Shown piece by piece: positions 30,172 through 40,551 of a stretch of DNA of 64,000 nucleotides. Made by a program: the position numbers and the translations under genes. This stretch comes from Acrasis kona (taxonomy: Eukaryota; Heterolobosea; Eutetramitea; Acrasida; Acrasidae): contig JAOPGA020000768.1 of NCBI GenBank assembly GCA_026419775.2, forward strand, positions 62,001 to 126,000. Direction: 5' to 3'. A model generated the notes under the pieces. It was given only the letters and a program-made list of their open reading frames with translations. It ran no database searches and was not told the origin of the DNA. Numbering within the stretch: the first letter of the stretch is position 1; each line of letters opens with the position of its first letter.

Positions 30172-32982
30172 TTACAAGTTTGACAAAACTGCAATGATAG
30201 CTGCGGCAGCTCCAATTGAAAATGTTGAGGCAGAAGATGTTCTGGCATTATCTAGTCCGCTCTGGTTGTTACCAGATGGAGCTTTGCTAGCTGGTTTGTT
30301 GGTTTGGCAAGCCTTGCAGACTGGACAATAGCTACCAACACGTCTGAATCTTCTAGCAGGCAATGCGTTGTTGTCGCCAGATAAGTTGACATCAATTGTT
30401 CCACATGGGCATGGTGGGCAGGTAGCTGGTGATGAAACTTGAACTGGAGCCACAGAAGTGACCTCAACTGGTGGTTCTGGTGTTGCTTCGACTGGTGGCT
30501 TGGAAATAGCATCGACTGGTTGTAAAGTAGCAGTTGGCGCGGCGGTGGTTTGGCAAACCTTGCAGACTGGACAATAGCTACCAACACTTCTGAATCCTCT
30601 AGCAGGCAATGCGTTGTTGTCGCCAGATAAGTTGGCGTCAATCGTTCCGCATGAGCATGATGGACATGTTGTTGGGGAGGCAGTAGTTGTGGCTTGGACT
30701 GGAGGCTCAGAAATAGTAACAGGTGTTGTTGTAGAAATAGTTGTTGGTGTGGTTGTTGAGCAAGCCTTGCAGACTGGACAGCCACTTCCATTACGTCTTT
30801 GTCTTCTTCCTGGAGAGGCATTGTTATCACCAGATAAATTAGCATCAACAGAACCACATGGGCATGTTGGACATGTTGTTGGTGCAGCAGTTGTTGTGAC
30901 TTGAACCGGAGGTGATGAGGTGGTTGTTGTTATAACAGGTGTTCGAGTTGTTGATACTTGAGGTGCAGCGGTGGTAGTTACTTGAACTGGGGGTGATGAG
31001 GTCGTTGATAGTGAAGCAGTAGTTGGTGCTTCGGTGGTTAGGCAAACCTTGCAGACTGGGCAGCTACTTCCGTTGCGTCTTTGTCTTCTAGCTGGTAAGG
31101 CATTGTTGCCGCCAGATAAATTTGTGTCGACAGCACCACATGGACATGATGGGCAAATAGCCGGGGCCTTGGTTGTTGGCAATTGAGGTTCTTGGCTTGT
31201 CAACGGAACACTACTAGTCACCGGAAGTTGTGCTGTAGTTGTTGCTGGCGAAGAAGTTGTAAGAGGCGGTGGACTTGTGGGCGGAGGCTCGACGGTGATA
31301 GATATTGTGATTTCCGGGGCCTTTGTAGTTGTTAACGGCTGCGACACAGGAGCTGAGCTGGGAAGTGGTGATTGAGTTGTGACTGGGAGCTGAACGGTAA
31401 CAGGTGATAGAGTAGTTGCTGTCTCTGTTTCTGGTGATAGGGTAGTTCCTGGCAAAGGAACTGTCAACGGAGGTAAACTTGTAATTGGCAGCTGAACGGT
31501 CACGGGAAGTGTTATAATTGGTATTTGGGTAGTTATCGATGGAATATCCGTAGTGACAGGTGGCTGACTTGTCAAAGCAGTAGTGACAGGTGATAGAGTA
31601 GTTGCTGTCTCTGTTTCTGGTGATAGGGTAGTTCCTGGCAAAGGAACTGTCAACGGAGGTAAACTTGTAATTGGCAGCTGAACGGTCACGGGAAGTGTTA
31701 TAATTGGTATTTGGGTAGTAATCGATGGAATATCCGTGGTCGCGGGGGGACTACTCACTGGTGGTTGACTTGTCAAGGTAACTGTGACTAATGGTTGAGT
31801 AGTTGATGGCTGAGTTTCTGGTGTTGGAGTAGGGACTGGTAATGGAATTGTAGCTGGCGTAATAGTTATGATTTGCACTGTGACCTGTCTGACAAGATTA
31901 CTGTCCCGTTGAACAGTATAAACAACAGTACCAAGTGTATTAACCACTACACCGGATGGTCTGTTCACGCTAGCCTCTACAGCTGGTCCTCCATCTCCAT
32001 CATCCATGTCAGCTCCGTTACCAGCTAGTAGATAAATCTTATTTGACTGCACATCCACATATCTAACTTTATTAGAAAACGTTTCAGCAATGTACACTCT
32101 TCTTGTAACAGGGTCAAATTGAACATCGTTAGCTCCATAAAGTTGAGCTTGCCTCGCATCGGAGCCATCCTCACCAGTACTTTCACCTGTTTCGGAAGTT
32201 CCAGCGATAACGTTTAAATCATTTGATTTCAAATCTACTTTGACCACCACTTCTGAGGATATATCTGATATGTATAGAGTATCTGTAGATTCATCCACAG
32301 AAACTCCAGATGGATAGCCAAGTCGAGCTTCAACAGCTTTTCCGCCGTCGCCACTAAATGATAGCGCAGTGTTATAAGGGGTTTCATAATACGTTCCTGC
32401 AACTCTGGTGATTATTTTTGTTTGGTAGTCGACTTTTCGCACCACATGATTGTTGTAGTCTGCAATGTATAGATCTCCATTTCGTTGATCAACAGTGATA
32501 TCCGCAGCGAATTCGATTTGGGCTGATTTCGCATCACCTCCGTCCCCATTCTTTCCGTAGTCACTACCTGCATATAAGGAGATGATGTTTGAGGCCAGAT
32601 TGACTACATATATTCGTTTGGAATTGCCTATGTACAGCAAATCTCTTTGGTTGTCTGTAGCCAGTGAGATGGGATAGACATCAGGGGTCAAAGGTGTTCC
32701 ATCTTGGTATAAGTCCTCACCATTTCCGGCAATTGTGTTGATTTCATTGGTAACGAGATTGATGGATCTAATACGATTGCCTGTAACGATATAAAGTAGG
32801 TTGCGCTTTTGATCTAAAGCACCTTTTATAGGAGATCCCAGCATCGCTTCTGTAGCTGGACCACCATCACCAGAGAATCCATCTCCACCATTACCAGCTA
32901 GTCTTGAGATTGTCTGAGAAGTAGCATAATGCAATAGGCATAGCAATAGAATTGAATAATATAATTTCATTGTTTTTGTCAT
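30172..32982 (-). CDS. secreted NHL-repeat protein, Pro/Thr-rich, GPI-like tail
   Basis: The single exon encodes 936 residues. A signal peptide (MKLYYSILLLCLLHYATSQ) leads into about six NHL/beta-propeller repeats (ISRLAGNGGDGFSGDGGPA, DLYIADYNNHVVRKVD, GVSVDESTDTLYISD), then a Thr/Pro/Val-rich mucin-like stalk. Four Cys modules follow, encoded at about 31040-31160, 30770-30870, 30550-30665 and 30305-30425, each CPxCxCG...NLSG.NNA.P...CPVCK.C with an N-glycosylation sequon. The last 20 residues (STFSIGAAAAIIAVLSNL) look like a GPI-attachment signal. It is probably a cell-surface adhesion or recognition protein. Start taken at ATG 32982; 32970 is also possible. Confidence 0.88.
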   Translation of the reverse strand: MTKTMKLYYSILLLCLLHYATSQTISRLAGNGGDGFSGDGGPATEAMLGSPIKGALDQKRNLLYIVTGNRIRSINLVTNEINTIAGNGEDLYQDGTPLTPDVYPISLATDNQRDLLYIGNSKRIYVVNLASNIISLYAGSDYGKNGDGGDAKSAQIEFAADITVDQRNGDLYIADYNNHVVRKVDYQTKIITRVAGTYYETPYNTALSFSGDGGKAVEARLGYPSGVSVDESTDTLYISDISSEVVVKVDLKSNDLNVIAGTSETGESTGEDGSDARQAQLYGANDVQFDPVTRRVYIAETFSNKVRYVDVQSNKIYLLAGNGADMDDGDGGPAVEASVNRPSGVVVNTLGTVVYTVQRDSNLVRQVTVQIITITPATIPLPVPTPTPETQPSTTQPLVTVTLTSQPPVSSPPATTDIPSITTQIPIITLPVTVQLPITSLPPLTVPLPGTTLSPETETATTLSPVTTALTSQPPVTTDIPSITTQIPIITLPVTVQLPITSLPPLTVPLPGTTLSPETETATTLSPVTVQLPVTTQSPLPSSAPVSQPLTTTKAPEITISITVEPPPTSPPPLTTSSPATTTAQLPVTSSVPLTSQEPQLPTTKAPAICPSCPCGAVDTNLSGGNNALPARRQRRNGSSCPVCKVCLTTEAPTTASLSTTSSPPVQVTTTAAPQVSTTRTPVITTTTSSPPVQVTTTAAPTTCPTCPCGSVDANLSGDNNASPGRRQRRNGSGCPVCKACSTTTPTTISTTTPVTISEPPVQATTTASPTTCPSCSCGTIDANLSGDNNALPARGFRSVGSYCPVCKVCQTTAAPTATLQPVDAISKPPVEATPEPPVEVTSVAPVQVSSPATCPPCPCGTIDVNLSGDNNALPARRFRRVGSYCPVCKACQTNKPASKAPSGNNQSGLDNARTSSASTFSIGAAAAIIAVLSNL
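31401..31737 (-). repeat. 186-bp tandem duplication in the stalk coding region
   Basis: Bases 31401-31551 recur at 31587-31737, offset 186 bp (62 codons), with one mismatch noticed (31534 against 31720). The unit encodes the Pro/Thr stalk segment ITTQIPIITLPVTVQLPITS and neighbours. The offset is a multiple of three, so the frame is kept. It is a recent duplication. Confidence 0.9.
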
Positions 32983-33531
32983 CAATTCCCTAGCTATAAT
33001 TATTATATTATATATAATTTATTGAATCTATAAATATTCTAATAATCTATAAATATTCATATAATCTATAAATGTTCTGGTATATTCCAGAAACTATCCG
33101 GAGTCCAAACAAACAAGACAGGTGGTGATGAAAGTCAACAATCACAAAGGTTTATTATGTACCTAATTAAAAGTCCCTATTGCCCAACATCATCATCCTC
33201 ACTCATTCTATCTTAATCATCCTCATCTTGTTCACTAAAATCTTATTCATTATCATCCATCTATACCATCATTCCCATCATCGAGGTTGTAGATTAAGTG
33301 TTGAATTTAGATTGTTTCAATTTGTTTCCGTAACGTTTGTTGTCCTGCTATTGAAAAAGAAGCACGGACGGATCATACAATTTTGATAACGGTTTGGTTT
33401 TCATGATGATTCAAAAGATGTACAATAAAAGTAATCATTCTTCAACCTAGTTTACAAAGTTTGATTGCATCATTCACTGAAAAGTCATTTGTAGATTATG
33501 GTTTTATTATTACAAAATTTAATCAAAGTGT
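32983..33531. other. intergenic: AT-rich tandem repeats and HSE-like site
   Basis: Three copies of a near-20-bp unit built on AATCTATAAATATTC lie at 33024-33079, 40-100 bp upstream of the NHL-protein start. Next to them TTCTGG...TTCCAGAA (33075-33092) contains a perfect TTCnnGAA core. Further on, 33170-33290 is rich in GAT/ATC triplets with no continuous frame. No gene seen. Confidence 0.5.
33085..33092 (-). promoter_or_regulatory. heat-shock-element-like core
   Basis: TTCCAGAA fits the TTCnnGAA half of a heat-shock element and sits within an inverted repeat (TTCTGG at 33075-33080, CCAGAA at 33087-33092), about 105 bp upstream of the NHL-protein ATG. Function is inferred from the motif alone. 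Confidence 0.3.
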
Positions 33532-36500
33532 TTAATAATTTCTGCTCACCACTGATTTTGCATACAATTGTAACAATTCTCGACTCATTGTTGTAGAACA
33601 CTTGCTATACGATGGCACATCCTCCATCGCACGATGGTTATCAAACACGCAACCTCGAGAGGGGAATTCCTTTCCAAACAAAGAAATCAGTGGCCACAAC
33701 GCCTCATGTAAAGCTCCATCATGGCGCTCACTCAAATCACATTTCTTCCCCACCTCTTCTCTCCACACCGAGTAATCAACCCTCTTCATCTCAAAAACCT
33801 CTGCAATACACTCCATCATCCAATCAATCGACAAGTCATGTTGATTCACAATATGATAGCAATGTCTATTCAACGACTTTTCGTTTTGAGACAAGTTAAT
33901 AATCTGCTCGGCCACATGATCCACAGGCAACACGCTCAACGTTCTACCTCTTGTATCAGGGTACATGTTCATCGACACACAACCGTATATGAACCGACTT
34001 ACCCAATCAGATAAATTACACTTTCCAGTCGCCGAATCACAACCAATCATTCCAGGTCTGAATATTGTGGTCAAGAGTCCTCTGGATCTTGCTCTCCTCA
34101 CCAATTGCTCTGCAACCCATTTCGATTGACTATAACCACTCAAAGCATTTAATCTCGCGTAGGAACCATGCTCTTCTACATCATCTTCCATGATTACACC
34201 ATGATTCGATCCCTGCATCACGCCAACTGTACTAATGTGATGAAATACCTTTGATCTACCCACGCATGCCAATCTCAACACTTGTAGAGTGCCCTCTACA
34301 TTATCCGATCTTAATTGTTGATAAGAAGCAACGCTATTGACCACGGCTGCATTATGGAATATGATTTGAACATGTTGACATAGTTCAGAGTAGACATGCT
34401 CTGATAAACCTAGCTTAGGTGACGATAAATTACCTACGATTGGTATAACCTTTCGAAGCATTTCGCAATTCAATCCAAAAGTCTTGATTACCTCTACGAT
34501 ACGACCCATGGCTTTCGTTTCATCTTGTGCCCTCACTATACAATAAATCTTACAGGTCATCGCAGTGTTTTTTAAGAGCAAATGTAGTAAATAAACACCC
34601 AAATAACCCGTACATCCAGTTAGTAACACATGATCCATCATGGATAGATCAAGTTGTTGAGCAGTAGCAGACGAACAAGTAGAGATATCATGCGGTAGTT
34701 CAATTTCTTGTTGCCAATCCACAACAAGTTGTTTTTTATGATTGGCGACAAAACTAGAAAGATGATGAATGGATGACTCTGCACTCATGATGATTTGAAT
34801 GGGCACTTGTACGTGATACTTTTTTTTTATCAGCGACATGATCCTCACTGCATGAAGCGAATCAATGGCCGTCGATGACTGATTCATCATCTGGCTTATA
34901 TTCTCTTCAATCTCTATTTGTTGCTGATCGTTATATAAACGATTCAATCGATCCTTGTAGTGTTGTTCGCAATAAAATCTAGCAATTTTCAGCGTACCTG
35001 TTAATTTACCATTCTTATCGGAGAATGGCTCTCTTTCGATTAATATGGCCCTTGGTATTTCATAGGGCTGTAATCGCTCTTTGATTCCTATTCTATTTAG
35101 TTCTTTTATCAACAAGTACTCTTCTTCTTGATGGTTTGTTGATAATTGTTGATTAGGTACGACGACCGCCACCACATGTGATTTGGAAATGTCTCCATAT
35201 ACATAGATTTGATCGATGAGTGGACTCGACAAAAAAGTGTTTTCTAGTGCCTCTGGTGCTACGTACTCGCCCTGTGCAAGTTTGAAAATGTTTTTTTTAC
35301 GATCGATTAATTGGAATTGACGATTGCCGATGATTTGTACGATATCTCCTGTTTTGTAGTATCCTTCTTGGTCGAATGCTTGTTTGGTTAGATTGTCTTG
35401 TTTAAAGTAACCAGTGAACATGGTCGGTGTTTTGACTAGTAATTCTCCTCTTGGATGTGGCGTGTCTGTTGAATAATAGTTCATTTCTGGTACGTCCTGT
35501 AATTTGTATTGTACGTTGTTTTTTAAATGTCCATCGCTCATGATTCCTCCTGCTTCGGTTGCGCCGTATCTATTGACTGTTAGTGAAAGGTGTGTTCTTG
35601 AAACGTACCCGTTGTTAATTTCACACTTTGGGAAACATTTGTGTAAAAAGTTTAAAACTTGTTTGGATGTTTGTGCGCCGCCGGTGATGATGGTCGATAG
35701 GCGATCTCCCATTAAATCTCTGAGAAGGTTCATGACTTTGTCCTCCTCTTGTTTCATTTGGTCGGGATCCTTCTCTGCGATTGATGCCGTTTGTTTTTGG
35801 TATTCATTGAATAGCATATTATACAGTCTTGGAGTGGATACAATGATTGTAGGCCTCACTATTTGAATGTCCTCAAAAATGTGTTCCATCTCTCGCTCAT
35901 AGATTGCTGTCCTCGCTCCGTTACATATGGATATTGCAACGAATTTCCTGTCCGACTATTAAAAGTTAATTATTAGCCATTAAATGTTAGTACCATGTGG
36001 GCCAGTGGACAGAAGGATAGAGATATTTGAGAATCACTCTTAATGTGAGAGTGGAGTGCCTCAAGGTAAGCACAATCGGGAATCATGGTGCCTTTTGGTT
36101 CTCCGGTGCTACAAAGTTGGATTACTCTAAATATGAGTGTACTTACCTTCCGCTGGTATAAACAAGTGTGAGTAAATCGGAAGGTGTATTGGGAGTGATG
36201 ACTTTTTTGTATTGCTTTTTTCTAGATCCCCTCAATTCGACCTCTGCAAAAGATAATATATTAGATTCATTTGGGTATAGTTGTCGTATTTGTGCACTAT
36301 CAGCATCCATCACAATAATGTGGGTCACAGTGGGACAAGTTCCATCAACTCTCATCTTATTGAATCTTTGCCAAAAAATCAATAGTACAAATCACTGCAC
36401 GTGAGCCTGCATTATTTATTGTGAAAGCCATATCTTGTTCTTTGAGTGTATAGTGAATTGGGACTGGAATGACAGTCTTTATAATTAATGCATAGTCGGC

Positions 36501-36980
36501 TATAAACCACATTAAACTATTTCGGGAGCAAATTGATACGAAGGAGCGTTGGTCAGTAAAACTGTTAGGTGCTACTCCAACATCGACTAAACCAGCGGCA
36601 AAATTCAAAATTCTTTCGTGAACCTCTTTGTAAGAATGCCAGACATATATGGGCTCTGTTTTATGTCTCACTCCAAAACAAGGTCTGTGTCCGTATTGAA
36701 TGAAAGCGTTGTTTAACGTGGTGCTACAGAATGAGTCGTTTACTTTGTTTTTTAGTTCGTATCTATGATAAACTTCCACTACTTTTTCATGATTGTTATG
36801 CAACCCTTGAAGTTGGCAAGATTCACATAAATCGAAAGATGTGCATTCTAAGCACTTCCAACGCCTTGTACCAGAGTTGATTACGCCGTAGCAGTTGTTA
36901 CAGGCAAATCCATATGTTACTGAACTGCTAACATCTTTTTTTCTTGAGGACTCTCGAAGTTTATCAAACCATTTCAACAT
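33532..36980 (-). CDS. ZZ-finger/adenylation/ACP/thioester-reductase fusion (CAR-like)
   Basis: Exons 36147-36980, 35994-36108, 35609-35955 and 33532-35569 (introns 38, 38, 39 nt) encode about 1,110 residues. Residues 27-64 form a ZZ zinc finger (CNNCYGVINSG, WKCLECTSFDLCESC, HNNH). An ANL adenylation domain follows: YTSGSTGEPKGTM, NNGYGATEAGG, YYKTGDIV. Then comes a carrier domain with the pantetheine serine in AIDSLHAVRI, and a reductase with TGCTGYLG and the YSQSK catalytic Tyr/Lys. This is the order of carboxylic acid reductases, which turn a free acid to an aldehyde via acyl-AMP and thioester using NADPH. Exon 1 has a one-base frame break near 36365 at a T6 run. Start chosen at MLKWFDKL. 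Confidence 0.85.
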
Positions 36981-37220
36981 CGTCCCTGTGACAGATGGTA
37001 AATTGTAAACCTGTAACAAATGCTTTTACAAACAATGAACATTAAGACTACAATATGAATTCAATGTGCATACAGGAGCAGTGGAGCAATTTTGATTAGA
37101 AAATAATGGAACATTTTAAAAGATGATGGGAGAATTGGATTTTAATCTCTTTAACGGATCAATAAATGTAAATTCTTGTCCCACGAACCAACAACGCGAT
37201 GAAGCACGAGTACATATATT

Positions 37221-37454
37221 TTATTGTACTTCTTTAATGTAGCACGTGGGTAAATACCCCACGGAGCCGTTCCTTATAAGTCTTACACGAGTCCAACCTT
37301 TTACTGCACATTCTAGTGCCTGTATTGGATCACCACTAATTACACTCACTTCGTCATCTCTTTTCTTACTGTACCTATACAACGATACTGCTTGTCGCAT
37401 TTCATTTGAAAAAGTTTCTTCTGCGTTTGGTTGATGTGATGTATGCATTTTCAT
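37221..37454 (-). CDS. stand-alone SH3-domain protein
   Basis: The ATG at 37454 opens 77 codons, almost all one SH3 domain: AVSLYRYSKKRDDEVSVISGD (ALYDY and acidic RT-loop positions), ALECAVKGWTRVRLIR with the conserved Trp, and GSVGYLPTCYIKEV, the usual G-x-x-P-x-x-Y strand. About 25 residues precede it. SH3 folds bind PxxP ligands in signalling and actin networks. It could be the last exon of a larger gene, but no acceptor or upstream exon was found before the divergent neighbour. Confidence 0.75.
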   Translation of the reverse strand: MKMHTSHQPNAEETFSNEMRQAVSLYRYSKKRDDEVSVISGDPIQALECAVKGWTRVRLIRNGSVGYLPTCYIKEVQ

Positions 37455-37568
37455 AGGATGTGGCAAACTGCATAATCCGTGAAACAGATATTCATGCCAT
37501 GTACCTTTTCGTCAAGATTCGTTGTAACTGGATTTTAACATCACTTATAACACACATATTGAAGCATA

Positions 37569-38144
37569 ATGCCTGCATCAAGTACATAATGTGAAATTGT
37601 TGTCATACTAACTTGGTAGAGAAGAAATTGTTAGCCAAACAAAGACTCAAAGAGAATAAAGCAAAACCAAAACCGAAGGTTCCTCAAGATGCACAACGTA
37701 CAACAAAAAATTAACCATCAACTAATGAGTTAGAGTTTAAAAATGCACTTGATTCGATAGAAGACATGATGTCCAACATTTCATCTCTTGGTGCAAAAAA
37801 CGAAGTCGAAGATGATGAATATGAGGATGTTGAAAACGACGATGGTGACGATGGAATGGTGCTATCTAAACCAGGGTACTAATTAACTCAAGTTATTCTA
37901 ATTTAGTTTTAGACAAAAGACAATGGGACCAAATAAAATCAAAAAAATGTCCAAAAAGATGAAAGCAAGAAAAACTAGAAACACTCATAAAGCAATAGAA
38001 TATGGGAACAAAAGACAAGAACAGGTTGTGAAGGCTATATCAAAACAACTTCAAACCACAATAGACAAGAAGGCGGTACAAACAAAGTCACAAAAGAAGA
38101 ATAAACCCAGAAGAGCAGTACCAACAATGGCTGTAGATGAATAA
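37569..38144 (+). CDS. small basic/acidic nucleolar-type protein
   Basis: Four exons (37569-37581, 37620-37697, 37734-37875, 37913-38144) with introns of 38, 36 and 37 nt, two carrying ACTAA(C/T) branch-like sites, give 154 residues. The first exon is only 13 nt (MPASK split in codon 5). The Lys-rich N-terminus (KKKLLAKQRLKENKAKPK) is followed by a short helix (FKNALDSIEDMMSNISSL), an acidic run, and a basic tail (IKKMSKKMKARKTRN, KSQKKNKPRRAV). This charge pattern is typical of ribosome-biogenesis factors; no specific family is claimed. The unspliced frame has an in-frame stop, which supports intron 2. Confidence 0.7.
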
Positions 38145-38231
38145 AACGTTTTATATAATTGTCTTGTTTTTGTACTTTTTGTAAAGTGATCGTAAACTAT
38201 CTAGTTCGATTTTGTTGTTACTTTACAGTGT

Positions 38232-40538
38232 ATGACCTGTAACAAAAAGGTATCAGGTCTACTGTATTGGAGTCCAACATCCCAACCAATTCAATCCACC
38301 TCACCCACGGCCAAACCTCTGGACCACAAACCAATAGAATTGAAGAACGATTCCGAAGACGCCTGGGAAACCTCTCAGGATGAACCATCACCAAGTGCTA
38401 CAGCGATATATATTGCCATGGATAAACAAAAGGAGGTTTTAAACAGAATAATTCTAATTCTGAAGCAGCTGAGTGATAGATGGTCAGATGAACTATATGA
38501 AAGTATAGTAAAGAGCAGCGAAACATTAAACGAATTTTCAAACAAATACGACGACCTGACTTTAAAAATAAAATCCGTTCAAGAGCAATCTCAGTCTGAC
38601 ACGCGAGCATTGCTTGAAGAATTGACCGAGACAACCACTACACAGTACAGAAACGTAGTGGATCAAATCAAACATTTGGAACGAACTCGGGACGAAACAT
38701 CTAACAATTTAATTAAACATGAGGAGGAGCTAAAGCATCAATACACATGCATTAAAGATTTGAGAGATAGCGTTGACAACTTGACATCTAGCAATCAGCT
38801 GGTCGTGAGCACGATAGAAAATTTGAAGACTAATCAGGAACAAAGTTCCTCAATAATGCAATCAATACAGCAAAGAGTTGAGTCTATTGATACAACCGAC
38901 TGGATAACGGAACTATCCTCAACAATTAGCAGCAACTTTCAAAACTTATATGGGGCAGTAGAGAGCAATAAACTCTGCACAGAGCAAGATATAAAGGACC
39001 TTAAGAGTGGAATGAAACAAACTGAGAACCAATTTATGTTTGAACTTCGAAGCCAAAAAACAAACATTGAGGACATTATCACACAAAAAATTGAAAATCT
39101 GTTCATAAACACAAACAGTAAGTTTGAGGAACTGGAAGATAGGATGGACAAAAAGACCTTCTCTGACCTAGAGTATCTTGTGCCGGAATCAGATAGCTTT
39201 AACACTAGTAGGGTAGACAAACTCACAGAAAGCTTCAAAAATATGAAGGATGAACAGGACTTGTGTAGCCAACGGATAAAACTAATAGAGATCAAGCTTG
39301 CAAACGCTGCAAGCAAGAATGAAATTAGGACGTCTCAAATAGCAGACAAGGAAGAAGTGTCATTCAAGATGAAGTTGATTAGCAACACAATTGACGAAAG
39401 GAATAACTATTTTGATTGCAGAATGAAGCTTCTGGAGAACCAGTTTTTAAATTTATCAAGAAATTCTGATAACCTAACCAAACAAGATTTAGAAAACAAA
39501 CTCCAAACTATAGTTCAACAAGTCAGTGGAGAGATCAATAAAGTAAATAACAAGATTGATACTATGGAGAACTCCCTCAAAGAAAACTTGAGCTCAAAAC
39601 AAGAACTGGAGGATGTGTCAAAAAGACAATCCAAATTAGAAAGAAGTAGAAAAAAGGATTCTATTGCAATTAATTCTAAATTTCAAATGATTGGAGAGTT
39701 TGTAGATGCAAGTGGGCTAGAGGTTCAAAAGCAAGTTGAGCAAGTGAAATCTCTGGTTGATAAAAAGTTCGAGAACAACACAGAAAAATTAAAGGAGCAG
39801 CAAGACAGAATTGATAGCCTCGAACTTTTCAACAGAATACTGGTGGATAGCGAACATTATGTGAGCCGTATACAGGACTTTGTTGCTAAAAATCACCTCT
39901 CAACCCCTCCAGCATCTCCACAACACGAAAAGGTCCCCAAGATTTCAGAACAAATACATAATCTAATGTCAACAAGCGTGGAGGGGTCTAGAATTTCCTC
40001 TGGAGGGGTATTGTCCGAAAATGACAAAAATGTTCAAAGGATTCTTAGTATAATTAATAGTAGAATAGAGCAAACATCTCGCCTAAAGATTGAAGCAATA
40101 TCGTGCGAACAATACTCCGTGGCTCGTAGTTGTAGCGAGGGCTTGGGTGACTTATCAAAACTTCAGATGCAAGTGAAACGATTAGATGAGCTTAAATTAA
40201 GGGCCGTAAAAATGGAGGACTTTGAAGAGGCATACAAGTACAAAATCACATTGGACAGTATATTACAACAATTAATATCCAACGACAGACTATCGAGGTA
40301 CAATCAACAAAAAGGATCCCGAACACCAGCCGATGCTCCTCGTAGTAAGGAGAGTCCTGGCTCCGTCCACACCAATCAAAGAGAGAGATCAGAGCAGTGG
40401 AGAAGAAACAGACAATTGAAGATGCAAGAATCACCAGCATCGCCTCCATCACCAATACGCAAAATACAATTTTCTCCCACAAACACAACCATCACTCCAA
40501 AGTCACGAAGCATGGAAAAATGTAGAAGTAGTAAATGA
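38232..40538 (+). CDS. long coiled-coil protein
   Basis: A single exon encodes 768 residues. After a Pro/Ser-rich N-terminus, residues 70-560 are almost unbroken heptads (YESIVKSSETLNEFSNKYDD, RDETSNNLIKHEEELKHQY). The C-terminal part has a helical hairpin, MQVKRLDELKLRAVKMEDFE then EAYKYKITLDSIL, which resembles the UVR-like hairpin found in centrosomal and ciliary proteins such as CEP104. The tail is basic with SP sites (ESPASPPSPIRK). It may be cytoskeletal; the role is inference. It is 13 bp from the convergent Get1 stop. Confidence 0.8.
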   Translation: MTCNKKVSGLLYWSPTSQPIQSTSPTAKPLDHKPIELKNDSEDAWETSQDEPSPSATAIYIAMDKQKEVLNRIILILKQLSDRWSDELYESIVKSSETLNEFSNKYDDLTLKIKSVQEQSQSDTRALLEELTETTTTQYRNVVDQIKHLERTRDETSNNLIKHEEELKHQYTCIKDLRDSVDNLTSSNQLVVSTIENLKTNQEQSSSIMQSIQQRVESIDTTDWITELSSTISSNFQNLYGAVESNKLCTEQDIKDLKSGMKQTENQFMFELRSQKTNIEDIITQKIENLFINTNSKFEELEDRMDKKTFSDLEYLVPESDSFNTSRVDKLTESFKNMKDEQDLCSQRIKLIEIKLANAASKNEIRTSQIADKEEVSFKMKLISNTIDERNNYFDCRMKLLENQFLNLSRNSDNLTKQDLENKLQTIVQQVSGEINKVNNKIDTMENSLKENLSSKQELEDVSKRQSKLERSRKKDSIAINSKFQMIGEFVDASGLEVQKQVEQVKSLVDKKFENNTEKLKEQQDRIDSLELFNRILVDSEHYVSRIQDFVAKNHLSTPPASPQHEKVPKISEQIHNLMSTSVEGSRISSGGVLSENDKNVQRILSIINSRIEQTSRLKIEAISCEQYSVARSCSEGLGDLSKLQMQVKRLDELKLRAVKMEDFEEAYKYKITLDSILQQLISNDRLSRYNQQKGSRTPADAPRSKESPGSVHTNQRERSEQWRRNRQLKMQESPASPPSPIRKIQFSPTNTTITPKSRSMEKCRSSK

Positions 40539-40551
40539 TTAATATTTTTTA

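Noticed and set aside
33612-34014. Plus ORFs opposite the reductase domain
   Set aside because: The minus strand has conserved catalytic motifs here, so the plus frames are shadows.
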